A DNA stretch of 64,000 nt from Paenibacillus massiliensis 2301065 = DSM 16942 (GCF_000377505.1 NZ_KB898206.1:1-64000), one strand, 5' to 3'. Shown: positions 42,426-50,839, counted from the stretch's first letter. The notes: generated by a model from the letters alone, not told the origin. Made by a program: numbers and translations.

Positions 42426-43250
42426 TCAGCTGAAGTAATTACCAAGCTGCACGTTAATTTGCTTGCTACGTGCATCCACCGCCGTCAGACGGGCCAATGA
42501 TACATAATCGTGCAACAGCCGTTCCTCACTATGCACCTCACCAGACTCGACCAGCACGCCAACACCTGCTACCGTAGCATTGAATTCTTGCAGCAGGTCA
42601 ACCATACCCTGGATCGTGCCGCCTGCCTTCATGAAATCATCCACGATCAGTACACGCGATTTCTCGCGGAGGGCTCGACGGGATAGAGACATCGTATGTA
42701 GACTCTTCTGAGAGCCGGATACATAGTTGATACTTACCGCTGAACCTTCTGTCACCTGATGATCCCTTCTTACAAGGACTACCGGTAGATTCAGCTGCGC
42801 ACCTGTAGCATATGCCAGTGGGATCCCCTTCGTCTCGACAGTCATGACTACATCAATACTCTTCTCTGCGAAGGCTGTGGCAAAGATCTTGCCAGCTTCA
42901 TTCATCATCGCGGGCTGACCCAACAAGTCGGACATATACAGATAGCCCCCAGGCAGAATCCGGTCAGGCTGCTCCAATTGCTTACACAGCTCCTCTGCAA
43001 AGGTCAGGGCATGCTCCGTGGACAGCCTTGGAATCAGCTTCACTCCACCCGCAGCTCCAGCCAATGTCAGCAGCTCTCCCGTGCCATCATCCTCAAATAC
43101 TTCCTTGATAATCGCCAAGTCCTCGCTAATCGATGACTTCGCAGCTCCATAACGATCCGCGAAATAAGTGAGGGGCACAAGTGTGTGCGGTCTAGCAAGC
43201 AGGAACTGGGTCATCTCAACTAAGCGTGCGCTTCTTTTTAATTTTTTCAC
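42426..43250 (-). CDS. purR: Purine operon repressor PurR
   Basis: PRPP-responsive repressor of purine genes in Firmicutes. An N-terminal winged helix (RSARLVEMTQFLLARPHTLV, then FADRYGAAKSSISEDLAIIK) is joined to a phosphoribosyltransferase-like effector domain with PRPP loop VLIVDDFMKAGGTIQGM. The start is GTG at 43250 preceded by AGGA. The length of 274 residues is normal. A PurBox-like pair lies in its own upstream region. Confidence 0.97.
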   Translation of the reverse strand: MKKLKRSARLVEMTQFLLARPHTLVPLTYFADRYGAAKSSISEDLAIIKEVFEDDGTGELLTLAGAAGGVKLIPRLSTEHALTFAEELCKQLEQPDRILPGGYLYMSDLLGQPAMMNEAGKIFATAFAEKSIDVVMTVETKGIPLAYATGAQLNLPVVLVRRDHQVTEGSAVSINYVSGSQKSLHTMSLSRRALREKSRVLIVDDFMKAGGTIQGMVDLLQEFNATVAGVGVLVESGEVHSEERLLHDYVSLARLTAVDARSKQINVQLGNYFS

Positions 43251-43369
43251 GTGAGATTCCTCGCTATCTTATCATCCTTGCTGGGTCAGGGTCACATATC
43301 CCGTATGACGAACCCCTTCACAGGCATAAATGTTGCTGGTTTTCATTAAAATCCGAATATTTATATTAA

Positions 43370-43399
43370 AATATAACATTTTCGTACGTGTATACACAA
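43370..43399 (-). promoter_or_regulatory. Putative purR promoter with PurBox-like arms
   Basis: On the minus strand, TTGTGT (43394-43399) is followed after 18 bp by TATATT (43370-43375). The plus strand has AATCCGAATATT around 43350-43361 and TTTCG near 43380-43384. These resemble inverted PurBox cores (CCGAAC) with about the right spacing, but each has mismatches. Confidence 0.35.
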
Positions 43400-43455
43400 G
43401 TTAATCTGCAAAATCTTGTACAAGCCTCTGCTGATCAATACACACTTCACTCTAA

Positions 43456-44319
43456 TCAGGTCAACAATCTGACCGCATGAACCTCTTTACAGAAGCCGCG
43501 TAGCCCATTATAGATCCTCGGAATCTTCGCTTCCTTCGATACGAGACCAAATACGGTTGGTCCGCTGCCCGACATCAGCACCCCATCTGCTCCCAGGCGA
43601 ACCATAGCTTCCTTCAGGTGCCTTACCTCCGGGTGCAGGTTCAGCGTTACATCCTCCAGTACATTGCCAAGCTCGTTACATATGTCATGAAATGAGCCTG
43701 TGCGCAGGGCAGCTTCCATCCGTGCTGCAGAAGGATGATGCTGTATCCGGTCCGCACGCACGCGTCCATATACCTCCGCAGTAGACACATTAATTGGTGG
43801 CTTGGCGAGGACAATCCAGCACTGAGGAGGGTTCGGCAGAGGCGTCAATAGCTCCCCGCGACCTGTCGCAAGGGCCGTGCCTCCCGTAATGCAGAACGGT
43901 ACATCAGAGCCCAGCTGTGCTCCCAGCTCTCTCAGCTCCTGATCCGGTATGCCGAGCTTCCATAACCGATTCAGACCCCGCAACGTAGCTGCAGCATCAC
44001 TGCTGCCACCTGCCAGGCCTGCTGCCACCGGAATCTTTTTATCCAAATGTATGTATACCCCAGTTTTCACATCATAACGTTCCTTGATTAACCTTGCTGC
44101 TTGGAATGCCAGGTTCTTCTCATCCAGCGGAATATAGCCAGCTTGGCTGGAGATCATGATCGTATCTCGTGGAAGCTCATGCATTTCCAATCGGTCTGCC
44201 AGATCAACCATTGTCATGATCATCTCAACTTCATGATATCCGTCATCCCTTTTACGCAGTACATCAAGCATCAAGTTAATTTTAGCTGGAGCTTTTTCGT
44301 ATATTTTCAAGGCGTTCAC
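43456..44319 (-). CDS. ispE: 4-diphosphocytidyl-2-C-methyl-D-erythritol kinase
   Basis: MEP-pathway kinase for isoprenoid precursors; GHMP family. KAPAKINLMLDVLRKRDDGYHE holds the substrate Lys, PVAAGLAGGSSDAAATLRG is the ATP loop, and LMSGSGPTVFGLV is motif 3. The start is GTG at 44319, preceded by GAGG. The length of 287 residues is normal. The position veg-sspF-ispE-purR is conserved. Confidence 0.97.
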   Translation of the reverse strand: MNALKIYEKAPAKINLMLDVLRKRDDGYHEVEMIMTMVDLADRLEMHELPRDTIMISSQAGYIPLDEKNLAFQAARLIKERYDVKTGVYIHLDKKIPVAAGLAGGSSDAAATLRGLNRLWKLGIPDQELRELGAQLGSDVPFCITGGTALATGRGELLTPLPNPPQCWIVLAKPPINVSTAEVYGRVRADRIQHHPSAARMEAALRTGSFHDICNELGNVLEDVTLNLHPEVRHLKEAMVRLGADGVLMSGSGPTVFGLVSKEAKIPRIYNGLRGFCKEVHAVRLLT

Positions 44320-44489
44320 CCGTCCTCACCTTTCCATCAAGACAACTTAACATATTATATCAGAACATAGCTGTCAAGCATAGAAGAGGCAGCATGGCAT
44401 TAAGTAATCGCTTACATTATAATAAATACCTTTTCTTCTATCACACTTCAAGTTCTCAATCTAAGCCTCACTTATGCATTTATTACAAC

Positions 44490-44520
44490 GGAAGAAGACT
44501 CCGGTCACTTCACCGGAGCC
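44490..44520 (-). terminator. Terminator of the SASP gene
   Basis: The minus strand has a GGCTCCGGT...ACCGGAGTC stem with a six-base loop and a TCTTCTTCC tail, 15 bp after the SASP stop. The T-run is imperfect. Confidence 0.7.
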
Positions 44521-44534
44521 TTCCCAGCAACACT

Positions 44535-44690
44535 TTAAGGCTTACGGGCAGCAGCCTGCTCTGCCAGTTGAATCGCACGCTTGACCATATTGCCAGCATC
44601 CTTCGCCTTAATGCCACCCCAACCTTCTTGCTGTACTGTCTCATAGAAGCCCAGATCCTTCGCTAACTCATACTTTAGCTCCTCAGACAT
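44535..44690 (-). CDS. sspF: Small acid-soluble spore protein, SspF type, with N-terminal frameshift
   Basis: DNA-binding spore protein of the minor SASP family. The readable frame from ATG at 44690 gives 51 residues, containing EELKYELAKDLGFYETVQQE and WGGIKAKDAGNMVKRAIQLA. Family members start (M)xRRRxVMSEELKYEL. Here the ATG at 44715, with a strong GGGAGG site seven bases upstream, reads Met-Ser-Arg-Arg-Arg and then shifts frame, stopping after ten codons, because of one extra base in AGAAGAACGC. Translation might still begin at GTG 44693 or ATG 44690 behind an internal GGAG. A sequencing error is the simplest alternative. It has a textbook sigma-G promoter and its own terminator. Confidence 0.85.
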   Translation of the reverse strand: MSEELKYELAKDLGFYETVQQEGWGGIKAKDAGNMVKRAIQLAEQAAARKP

Positions 44691-44768
44691 CACGCTGCGT
44701 CTTCTCCGGCTCATGAAGGCACCTCCCTCAGTAATATGAAAATCAAGAGTACGGGATCTTACCGACGT

Positions 44769-44799
44769 TAGTATGCCTGCTCATGAACGGAGCTATACA
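44769..44799 (-). promoter_or_regulatory. Sigma-G promoter of the SASP gene
   Basis: On the minus strand, TGTATA (44794-44799) is separated by 18 bp from a perfect CATACTA (44769-44775). SASP genes are the standard sigma-G targets, so sequence and context agree. Confidence 0.8.
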
Positions 44800-44891
44800 G
44801 ACCAAAGCTGATTATGAAGTGCAGCGTAGGATACCTAAGAGGAGCAGCTGTGACAAATACAAAATACATGCTCATCCATAATCGAGGAAAG

Positions 44892-44920
44892 AAAAAACTG
44901 CACCCCTTAGGGATGCAGTT
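44892..44920 (-). terminator. veg terminator
   Basis: The minus strand has AACTGCATCCC and GGGGTGCAGTT pairing (one G-U) followed by six T. Confidence 0.9.
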
Positions 44921-44949
44921 CTCTCTATACGATACACAACCAACAAAGG

Positions 44950-45225
44950 TTATGCTTGAGAATATTCAATGGCGATCTCGCCTTCAGGATCATAAATGCT
45001 TACTTCCACCGATTCCGTCAGGATATCGGCATAGCTGTAGGACACACGCTTGAAGGTCTGCTGCTCCTGATCCAGCTTTACAATAAATACAGAAGGGTAC
45101 GTTTCTTCCAAGACACCAGTTCGTTCAACGGTCTTACGGCGTCCGCCGTTAGCCCGTAGCAAAATCTTTTGCCCAACATGTGCATCGAGACTGCGTTTGA
45201 TATCCAATAGCGAGTTTTTTGCCAT
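44950..45225 (-). CDS. veg: Veg protein (biofilm-related, DUF1021)
   Basis: Small, strongly expressed Firmicute protein of 91 residues that in B. subtilis promotes biofilm gene expression. Conserved stretches: LLDIKRSLDAHVGQKILLRA, GGRRKTVERTGVLEETYPSV and KRVSYSYADILTESVEV. It is fed by two consensus promoters, as the B. subtilis veg gene is also known for its very strong promoter. Confidence 0.97.
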   Translation of the reverse strand: MAKNSLLDIKRSLDAHVGQKILLRANGGRRKTVERTGVLEETYPSVFIVKLDQEQQTFKRVSYSYADILTESVEVSIYDPEGEIAIEYSQA

Positions 45226-45252
45226 TGCTAACGACCACCTCTTTCCTTGTCC

Positions 45253-45281
45253 ATTATAACAAAGAAGATAACCGATGTCAA
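45253..45281 (-). promoter_or_regulatory. veg promoter P1, perfect sigma-A consensus
   Basis: On the minus strand, TTGACA (45276-45281), 17 bp, TATAAT (45253-45258): a perfect match about 30 bp before the veg start. Confidence 0.9.
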
Positions 45282-45293
45282 ATCAAAACAATA

Positions 45294-45323
45294 ATTATAA
45301 CAACTACAAAAATATATTGTCAA
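45294..45323 (-). promoter_or_regulatory. veg promoter P2
   Basis: On the minus strand, TTGACA (45318-45323), 18 bp, TATAAT (45294-45299). Both hexamers are perfect, in tandem with P1 about 41 bp further upstream. Confidence 0.8.
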
Positions 45324-45340
45324 TTGTTTTTTTTGCACAA

Positions 45341-45371
45341 AAAATAAAAGCCCCCATATGGAGCTTTTATC
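45341..45371 (-). terminator. Terminator downstream of yabG
   Basis: The minus strand has AAAAGCTCC, a four-base loop, GGGGGCTTTT, then ATTTTTT. It lies about 130 bp past the yabG stop and just before the veg promoters. Confidence 0.8.
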
Positions 45372-45497
45372 GTCACCATTTTGCCTATTATTCGATTAGA
45401 CTTTCGTTTGAGTACAGAGCAAATAACAGGCTTAATCATTCGTTCTGTGCTGTCCTGATTCTCTAGTTGAACTCCATTTGCATGTATGGCAAAATGC

Positions 45498-46391
45498 TCA
45501 GATGGCTGACGGCGTAACCTTCAAGGTAGATAGATCCTCAAGCCTTGGCAGACCGACACGATAACTACCTCTTGTCTCGATTCCACCGACACCCTGGCTA
45601 CCACTAATCGTATGATGGAAAATATCCGACATGCTGACCGTCTCCCGAATCGAGGTAAATGACGCCTTAGCTGCAATATAGACCGGGTCTAGCGCATGAA
45701 TGAGCACCCGACCGGGGGAACTGGCAAAATTAGCTCCAGAGCGAATAAGCGCCTCAAAATGAGACTGACATGCCCCTGCTACGATCGTAAGCCCATCCAG
45801 ATTCTTCTCATACTGCCGCGCTACCTGGATGGCAGCTACGAAATTCTGCGAATTTTTATAGCTGGACAGACTGCTAAGATCATAAGGAACTCTTTGCTTC
45901 AGCACGCCGTCGTGTCCGGTTATGACTACGATGCTGGGCCTTGAGCGTGGAAGCAGACGATACAGGGTATCGGCCATGGCCGACTCATGCACATGATATC
46001 CCTCTGCGGGCACACGCAGCTGCTTATACAGATTCAGGCTTTTATTCAGATAGTTCGCATCGCCATCTAGATGCAGCACCTTCCCCGGCAGCTCGAAGTA
46101 GGATATATGCGAATCTTGACTTTGCTCCGACAATATCGAACGACTTCTCTCCATCTGGTGCTGTCGATCCTGCTGCAGATGGGACAGTGATTGATTCGCC
46201 TTGATGTATGCCTTTCTCGTTTTGTCGCTCATAGATGCAGCCGGGACCTTGACCAGGTCGTTCACGGGGGAATCGGCAAGCAATCGAAATTCTGTCCCCT
46301 TGATAATGGCCTTATCTTGCCGGATACCCTCTACGCGAAATGTCACATCTCCGCCATACGATCTCCGAACGACCAAGTCTCCTAATGTCAT
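45498..46391 (-). CDS. yabG: Sporulation-specific peptidase YabG
   Basis: Cysteine-type protease (family U57/YabG) that processes spore coat proteins late in sporulation. It opens with a small beta domain (LGDLVVRRSYGGDVTFRVEG). The catalytic-type core includes VLHLDGDANYLNKSLNLYKQ, SIVVITGHDGVL, VAGACQSHFEALIRSGANFA and SSPGRVLIHALDPVYIA. The start is a GTG-ATG pair behind GGAGG; the ATG was chosen. The length of 297 residues is normal. It lies upstream of veg as in B. subtilis. Confidence 0.95.
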   Translation of the reverse strand: MTLGDLVVRRSYGGDVTFRVEGIRQDKAIIKGTEFRLLADSPVNDLVKVPAASMSDKTRKAYIKANQSLSHLQQDRQHQMERSRSILSEQSQDSHISYFELPGKVLHLDGDANYLNKSLNLYKQLRVPAEGYHVHESAMADTLYRLLPRSRPSIVVITGHDGVLKQRVPYDLSSLSSYKNSQNFVAAIQVARQYEKNLDGLTIVAGACQSHFEALIRSGANFASSPGRVLIHALDPVYIAAKASFTSIRETVSMSDIFHHTISGSQGVGGIETRGSYRVGLPRLEDLSTLKVTPSAI

Positions 46392-46460
46392 CACACTGTA
46401 TCACCCCTCCTTCATGGTATGGGGCAGTTGCCCGATTGGTTACCATCCGGAGGATTATTA

Positions 46461-47345
46461 TTAGCGAATGCCTGCTTCCAGCAAGACATCGCTCAGACGG
46501 GCAAATTCTGCTATGCTGAGCGTCTCACCACGTCTTGTAGGGTCAATATCCGCCTTCCCAAGTAGCGGCTCAAGCTCGTCCCTGTTCTCCTTCGTGAAGA
46601 ACTTGCTCTTCAGGTTGTTCGCAATCGTCTTGCGACGCTGGGCGAAGCAAGCATGAATAACCTCGAAGAAATGCTGCTCATCCATAACCTCAACTGGCGG
46701 CTTCTCACGCACACGTAGACGAATGACGGCAGACTCTACATTAGGCTGCGGGATGAACACCGTATGGGGCACAATACATACCATTTCCGGGATGCTGTAA
46801 TATTGTACAGCTATGCTCAGGCTACCATAGTCCTTCGTCCCTGGTGAAGCGGCCATCCGCTGTGCCACTTCCTTCTGAATCATGACTACAATGTTCTCCA
46901 GCGGGAGCTTCTCCTCCAGCAGCTTCATCAGGATTGGCGTTGTTACGTAATAAGGCAAATTAGCCACAACACTAACCCGCTCTACCTCGGCAAAATCCTC
47001 AGCAAACACCATCTTCAGATCAAGCTGTAGCACATCTCCATGACGAACCTTCACGTGGCTATAAGGCTCCAATACCTCAGACAGAATCGGTAGCAGTCGC
47101 TGGTCAATCTCAACAGCCGTGACACGCTTGGCGGTCTGTGCCAGCTTCTCGGTGAGCGCCCCAATGCCTGGACCAATCTCCAAGGCTCCCTTAGTATCAT
47201 CCAGTTCGGCGGCCGCGACAATATTTCTCAGAATATTCTGGTCAATCAGAAAGTTCTGCCCCAGACTTTTCTTGAAGGAAAAGCCATGGCGCTGAATGAT
47301 CTCCTTCGTACGCCGGGGTGTTGCGATATCTTCGAATCCTTTCAT
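46461..47345 (-). CDS. rsmA: 16S rRNA (adenine1518/1519-N6) dimethyltransferase
   Basis: Dimethylates two adjacent adenosines at the 3' end of 16S rRNA. SAM-binding motifs: KSLGQNFLIDQNIL, ALEIGPGIGALTEKLA, VTAVEIDQRLLPIL, and the target-base motif VVANLPYYVTTPILMKLL. The C-terminal helical domain has HACFAQRRKTIANNLKS. ATG at 47345 is chosen over a TTG eight codons upstream because GAAGGTGAAGG precedes it. It overlaps the rnmV stop region; rnmV-rsmA coupling is conserved. Confidence 0.97.
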   Translation of the reverse strand: MKGFEDIATPRRTKEIIQRHGFSFKKSLGQNFLIDQNILRNIVAAAELDDTKGALEIGPGIGALTEKLAQTAKRVTAVEIDQRLLPILSEVLEPYSHVKVRHGDVLQLDLKMVFAEDFAEVERVSVVANLPYYVTTPILMKLLEEKLPLENIVVMIQKEVAQRMAASPGTKDYGSLSIAVQYYSIPEMVCIVPHTVFIPQPNVESAVIRLRVREKPPVEVMDEQHFFEVIHACFAQRRKTIANNLKSKFFTKENRDELEPLLGKADIDPTRRGETLSIAEFARLSDVLLEAGIR

Positions 47346-47349
47346 GCCA

Positions 47350-47895
47350 TCACAGTCCTTCACCTTCAATTTTATTTAATGCGTCCAGAAACTCCTCCCG
47401 GCTAATCTGAAATACCGTTAGCCGCTTATGGAGCTGCTTTCCGTTACAATATCCGATCCCTAATTCGTTACCCAGCGCCATCCGTCTGGCTGAGGCCCGG
47501 GGATGGGTGATCAAGCCTGCCTCAATCAGATCACTCCAAGCGATCGTCGGCTCCGCCTCGTCCACCGTCGTGCGCACACGCTCCAGCGCGTGACGAATGG
47601 CCTCGGGAGAGGCATTCTCCACTCCGATATCTCCCTTGTGCGTCGCCTCGGACTCGGGGATGAACGCCTGCTTACAGCCAGGCACCTTGGAGGTAATAAT
47701 CTTGCGGATACGTTCTCCCGCATGATCCGGGTCCGTCAGCACAATAACGCCTCTGCGTTGCTGGGCAAGGGCTATTTTTCGTATGGTCATCGCATTGATG
47801 GCAGAGCCTCCGGTCTCGATCGTATCCGCCTCTACAGCGCGTTTGATGGCTACTGTATCGTCCCGTCCCTCCACCACGATAACTTCCTTAATCAT
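47350..47895 (-). CDS. rnmV: Ribonuclease M5
   Basis: Cuts 5S rRNA precursor to its mature form. A TOPRIM domain makes up the N-terminal half: VIVVEGRDDTVAIKRAVEAD, the glycine-containing ETGGSAI, and the acidic metal site VLTDPDHAGERIRK. The C-terminal half has the RNase M5-specific GLITHPRASARRMALGNELG. The length of 181 residues is usual. It is followed at once by rsmA. Confidence 0.96.
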   Translation of the reverse strand: MIKEVIVVEGRDDTVAIKRAVEADTIETGGSAINAMTIRKIALAQQRRGVIVLTDPDHAGERIRKIITSKVPGCKQAFIPESEATHKGDIGVENASPEAIRHALERVRTTVDEAEPTIAWSDLIEAGLITHPRASARRMALGNELGIGYCNGKQLHKRLTVFQISREEFLDALNKIEGEGL

Positions 47896-47974
47896 CTCGT
47901 GTCTTCCTTCCTATATAGGCGCCGCGCCACGACACGACATGTATTCGTATGGGCTCCTACGTACATATGAACAA

Positions 47975-48010
47975 ACAAAAAATAAGAAGAGAGTATTCAC
48001 CCTCTTCTTA
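47975..48010 (-). terminator. Terminator of the 3D-domain gene
   Basis: The minus strand has TAAGAAGAG...CTCTTCTTA with a ten-base loop, then ATTTTTT. Confidence 0.85.
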
Positions 48011-48078
48011 AGTATACATAATCTTGATCTTATACTATCCTAATGGACACCTGTAATACAAGCTATGTCCAGAAGACA

Positions 48079-49233
48079 CTAGTTCAGCTCTGGCTTCACG
48101 GGTCCGATGACATATACGGTAATCCCTGACTTACGCCCGAAGTTAAGCGCATGATTCAGATTATCGTAGTACACGTCAATTTTGTTGCCTTTAATGGCTC
48201 CGCCTGTATCCTCTGCACGACGGAAGCCTAATCCCTCAATATAGACCCACCAGCCGATCGGTACTACATTCGGGTCTACTGCAATCGTGCGGCCCTCGGT
48301 TACGCGTGTACCGGAAGCCGTACGTGTACCAATGCCAGGCTCCTGAGAGGAGTATGCTGTCATGGATACATTGTTGAGTACCTTTTTATATTTAAAATCA
48401 ATTCCAGCTTTACTTACGACATTATTGCCCGTGCTTGCTACGCTAGCACTTACCGTCTTGGCATTAGCTGGTCCCGTGGAGGCTGCGAGCACCACTGGCT
48501 TCTTCGTGCCGACTGCAACCACTCTGTCGACCCGGTTCGTGGCTACCTCTTTGCTGACCATCCGTTTGGAGATGAGTACACCGTCATGGTACTCCTTCTC
48601 AATATTCTGAATCATAACTCCAGCCTTGCCGCTACGAAGGACGCGATTATCCCCCTTGAACAAGCTTGGGTCGGCTGTCTTAATGACCTGAAACGGAATC
48701 TCGGCTTCCTGCTCAAGCGATTGCGTCGTTACCCGAACGATTTTTATATCCATGTTAGACGAAACTTGGGTATCGAGTGCCGGAGTGACAATGTCCTTGG
48801 AGGACACTTTATACCCCAGAGACTTCACTGCGTCCCCAACTGTCTTCTCAGTGGTGTATAGTGTCTTGCTCTGATGATCAGCCGTGATTTGCACAGGTGC
48901 AGCACGCTTGATCACCACTTCGTCCCCATCCTGAATTGCCCCATTCAGTGGCATGGAGATCATGTCATGCGGTTCGAGAGTAATATTTTCTTTCTGCAGC
49001 AATTCATGCAGCAGCGCTTCGCGTGTCTCCAAGGTGACAGCCTCACCATCAATTACGAGAGACACCTGCTTCTTGTCTTGAATGTACACCAGAATAGAGA
49101 TCATGGTAATTAATGCGACTAGAAAAAGTGCAACCAGCGTAGTCCGATTGATTTTTCCATACTTCCATCGCAACGCGTAAGACATGCTGGATGAGCGTGA
49201 CTCATGGGTCTCCCCTTTTTGGAAAATGCCCAC
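48079..49233 (-). CDS. yabE: Cell-wall protein with DUF348, G5 and 3D domains (YabE-like)
   Basis: Secreted or membrane-anchored peptidoglycan-active protein related to resuscitation-promoting factors. One N-terminal transmembrane segment (about 25-45, LVALFLVALITMISILVYI). Then ubiquitin-like DUF348 repeats (about 50-190), a G5 domain (to about 260), a linker, and a C-terminal 3D domain with VSMTAYSSQEPGIGTRTASG, VDPNVVPIGWWVYIEGLGFR and AEDTGGAIKGNKIDVYYD holding the three conserved Asp. The start is GTG at 49233, eight bases after GGAGGG; the frame stays open for 45 codons upstream without support. Expression is gated by a c-di-AMP riboswitch. Confidence 0.94.
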   Translation of the reverse strand: MGIFQKGETHESRSSSMSYALRWKYGKINRTTLVALFLVALITMISILVYIQDKKQVSLVIDGEAVTLETREALLHELLQKENITLEPHDMISMPLNGAIQDGDEVVIKRAAPVQITADHQSKTLYTTEKTVGDAVKSLGYKVSSKDIVTPALDTQVSSNMDIKIVRVTTQSLEQEAEIPFQVIKTADPSLFKGDNRVLRSGKAGVMIQNIEKEYHDGVLISKRMVSKEVATNRVDRVVAVGTKKPVVLAASTGPANAKTVSASVASTGNNVVSKAGIDFKYKKVLNNVSMTAYSSQEPGIGTRTASGTRVTEGRTIAVDPNVVPIGWWVYIEGLGFRRAEDTGGAIKGNKIDVYYDNLNHALNFGRKSGITVYVIGPVKPELN

Positions 49234-49431
49234 TTCTCCGTCCCTCCTTACATAGCCTCGCCGTCTGGAATGATGCAAACTTGAAATAGACGCGACTATA
49301 CCAGATTTTCTACAGGACCACCTCGGAACTTCCCGATGTCCTGCATCATGTTCCCGTCTTCGCAGCATGCGCCATCTACATCAACTTCAAGACTGTAGAT
49401 TGGACATCACTCCCGAACATAGGCCACAAGC

Positions 49432-49473
49432 AAAAAAAGCCAAAAAAAGAGCAAGAGAGCTCTTTCGTGGCTT
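49432..49473 (-). terminator. Riboswitch expression-platform terminator
   Basis: The minus strand has AAGCC, then AAAGAGC tctctt GCTCTTT, then T-run, GGCTT and another T-run. It lies between the riboswitch aptamer and the 3D-domain gene, so ligand binding most likely promotes premature termination. Confidence 0.85.
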
Positions 49474-49509
49474 CCACTGATGACTGATGCGGAAATTCAT
49501 GCACGAGGT

Positions 49510-49705
49510 TGCTTCTCTCTTGTTACGCTTACGGGGTTAGCTGTCGGGTTCGGACGTAGAGATCGCCCTAGTTCCAGTTATCCGCTCATGGCGGACACCT
49601 TCACATTCACCCCGAAGACCCAAAAAAGAAATCGATGCACAGCTGACAGACAGCGTGCGATTCGGTTCCCCCGTTCTCCAGGTTGGAGACTCAGCGAGAC
49701 TGGTT
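49510..49705 (-). ncRNA. Cyclic di-AMP riboswitch (ydaO-yuaA class)
   Basis: The minus strand contains the conserved ydaO elements in order: CGCTGAGTCTCC with a small hairpin, then CGGGGGAACCGAATC, then GGGTCTTCGGGGTGAATG, TAGGGCGATCTCTACGTCCG, and finally GAACCCGACAGCTAACCCCG with CGTAAGCG. These match the B. subtilis ydaO aptamer (CGGGGGACC, GGGGUGAAUCC, GGGCGAAAGCCCGAAUCCG, CAGCUAACCUCGUAAGCG). The class senses c-di-AMP and usually controls cell-wall hydrolases and K+ transport. Boundaries are approximate. Confidence 0.93.
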
Positions 49706-49769
49706 CACGAAGTGAGTTGCTTCGATCACGACTTAGGACCTAAATCGCGAACAACAATTCACTGTTGAA

Positions 49770-49798
49770 ATGATATCCTGTTTGTAACCATGTTGTAA
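49770..49798 (-). promoter_or_regulatory. Putative promoter for the riboswitch transcript
   Basis: On the minus strand, TTACAA (49793-49798) is followed after 17 bp by TATCAT (49770-49775), about 65 bp before the aptamer. A moderate match. Confidence 0.45.
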
Positions 49799-49900
49799 AG
49801 CGGCTTTCAAGTGTGTTTTTCTAAATAATCGGTTAAAATATTGTAATATTCTCGATTTTACTGCAACAAATTCATGATTGTCTTCGTCTATCTCTTTTTT

Positions 49901-50692
49901 TCAGCTTATTTTCTCTTCCTTGCTCACAATGCCAAATCGTTCCAGTCCGTTTTTGGTAGTAATTTCGGCCAATTCCTCCAGTGAAATCCCCTTAATGTCA
50001 GCTGCTGCTTCAGCCACATATTTTACATAAGCACTTTCGTTTCGCTTTCCTCGGAACGGATGTGGAGTCAGGTATGGAGCATCCGTCTCGATCAGTAGGC
50101 GATCCAGTGGTACCTTTTCTAACACTTCCTTTGGTTGACGTGCATTCTTGAATGTAATCGGTCCCCCGAAGGAGAGATGAAAGCCCATGTCGAGGCACAA
50201 TTTCGCGGTCTCCCAGCTACCAGAGAAGGAGTGCATGATTCCGCCGACATCTCCTGCCTTCTCTTCGCGAAGAATTTTGACAATATCCTCATGTGCATCC
50301 CGATTATGAATGACAATCGGCATGCTGAGCTCACGAGCCAGTCCAATCTGCCGACGAAGCACCTGGTGCTGGATGTCCTTCGGAGATGTATCCCAGTAGT
50401 AATCCAGCCCAATCTCCCCGATAGCCACTACTTTATCATGCTTGCACAGCTCCGCAATCCATTCCAGATCGCCATCCTTCATATCAATAGCATCGACAGG
50501 ATGCCATCCAATAGCGGCGTAAATGAAATCGTACTTTTCGACAAGCTCCATAGTCGTTGGGATCGTCTCACGATTAAAACCGACATTAACCATTCGGGTG
50601 ACACCAGCCTCGACAGCCCGTGCAATGACTTGCTCTTGATCCTCTTTAAATTGGGATGCATCTAAATGTGTATGTGTGTCGAATAATTGCAT
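49901..50692 (-). CDS. tatD: TatD-family metal-dependent DNase
   Basis: Metal-dependent nuclease of the amidohydrolase-like TatD family. Metal ligands are in LFDTHTHLDASQF, VAIGEIGLDYYWD, IVIHNRDAHEDI, GGIMHSFSGSWE and LIETDAPYLTPHPFRGKRN. The length of 263 residues is normal. In B. subtilis it follows metS; here metS is absent and an HD-domain gene takes that place. Confidence 0.96.
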   Translation of the reverse strand: MQLFDTHTHLDASQFKEDQEQVIARAVEAGVTRMVNVGFNRETIPTTMELVEKYDFIYAAIGWHPVDAIDMKDGDLEWIAELCKHDKVVAIGEIGLDYYWDTSPKDIQHQVLRRQIGLARELSMPIVIHNRDAHEDIVKILREEKAGDVGGIMHSFSGSWETAKLCLDMGFHLSFGGPITFKNARQPKEVLEKVPLDRLLIETDAPYLTPHPFRGKRNESAYVKYVAEAAADIKGISLEELAEITTKNGLERFGIVSKEEKIS

Positions 50693-50839
50693 GACTGACT
50701 CCTTTCCATATTACAGCACAGACTTACAGCAAAGCGCTCAAATATTCAGACAAGACTCATCGTATTTTTTCTTTTTTTCAATAATTTGCAATAATCAGTT
50801 TTAGGCATGGCCGTTTACAATTTATAGACAAATGGGTGA

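Noticed and set aside
49480..49743. An 87-codon plus-strand frame upstream of the 3D-domain gene
   Set aside because: It is antisense to the c-di-AMP riboswitch, whose conserved RNA sequence explains the openness of the frame.
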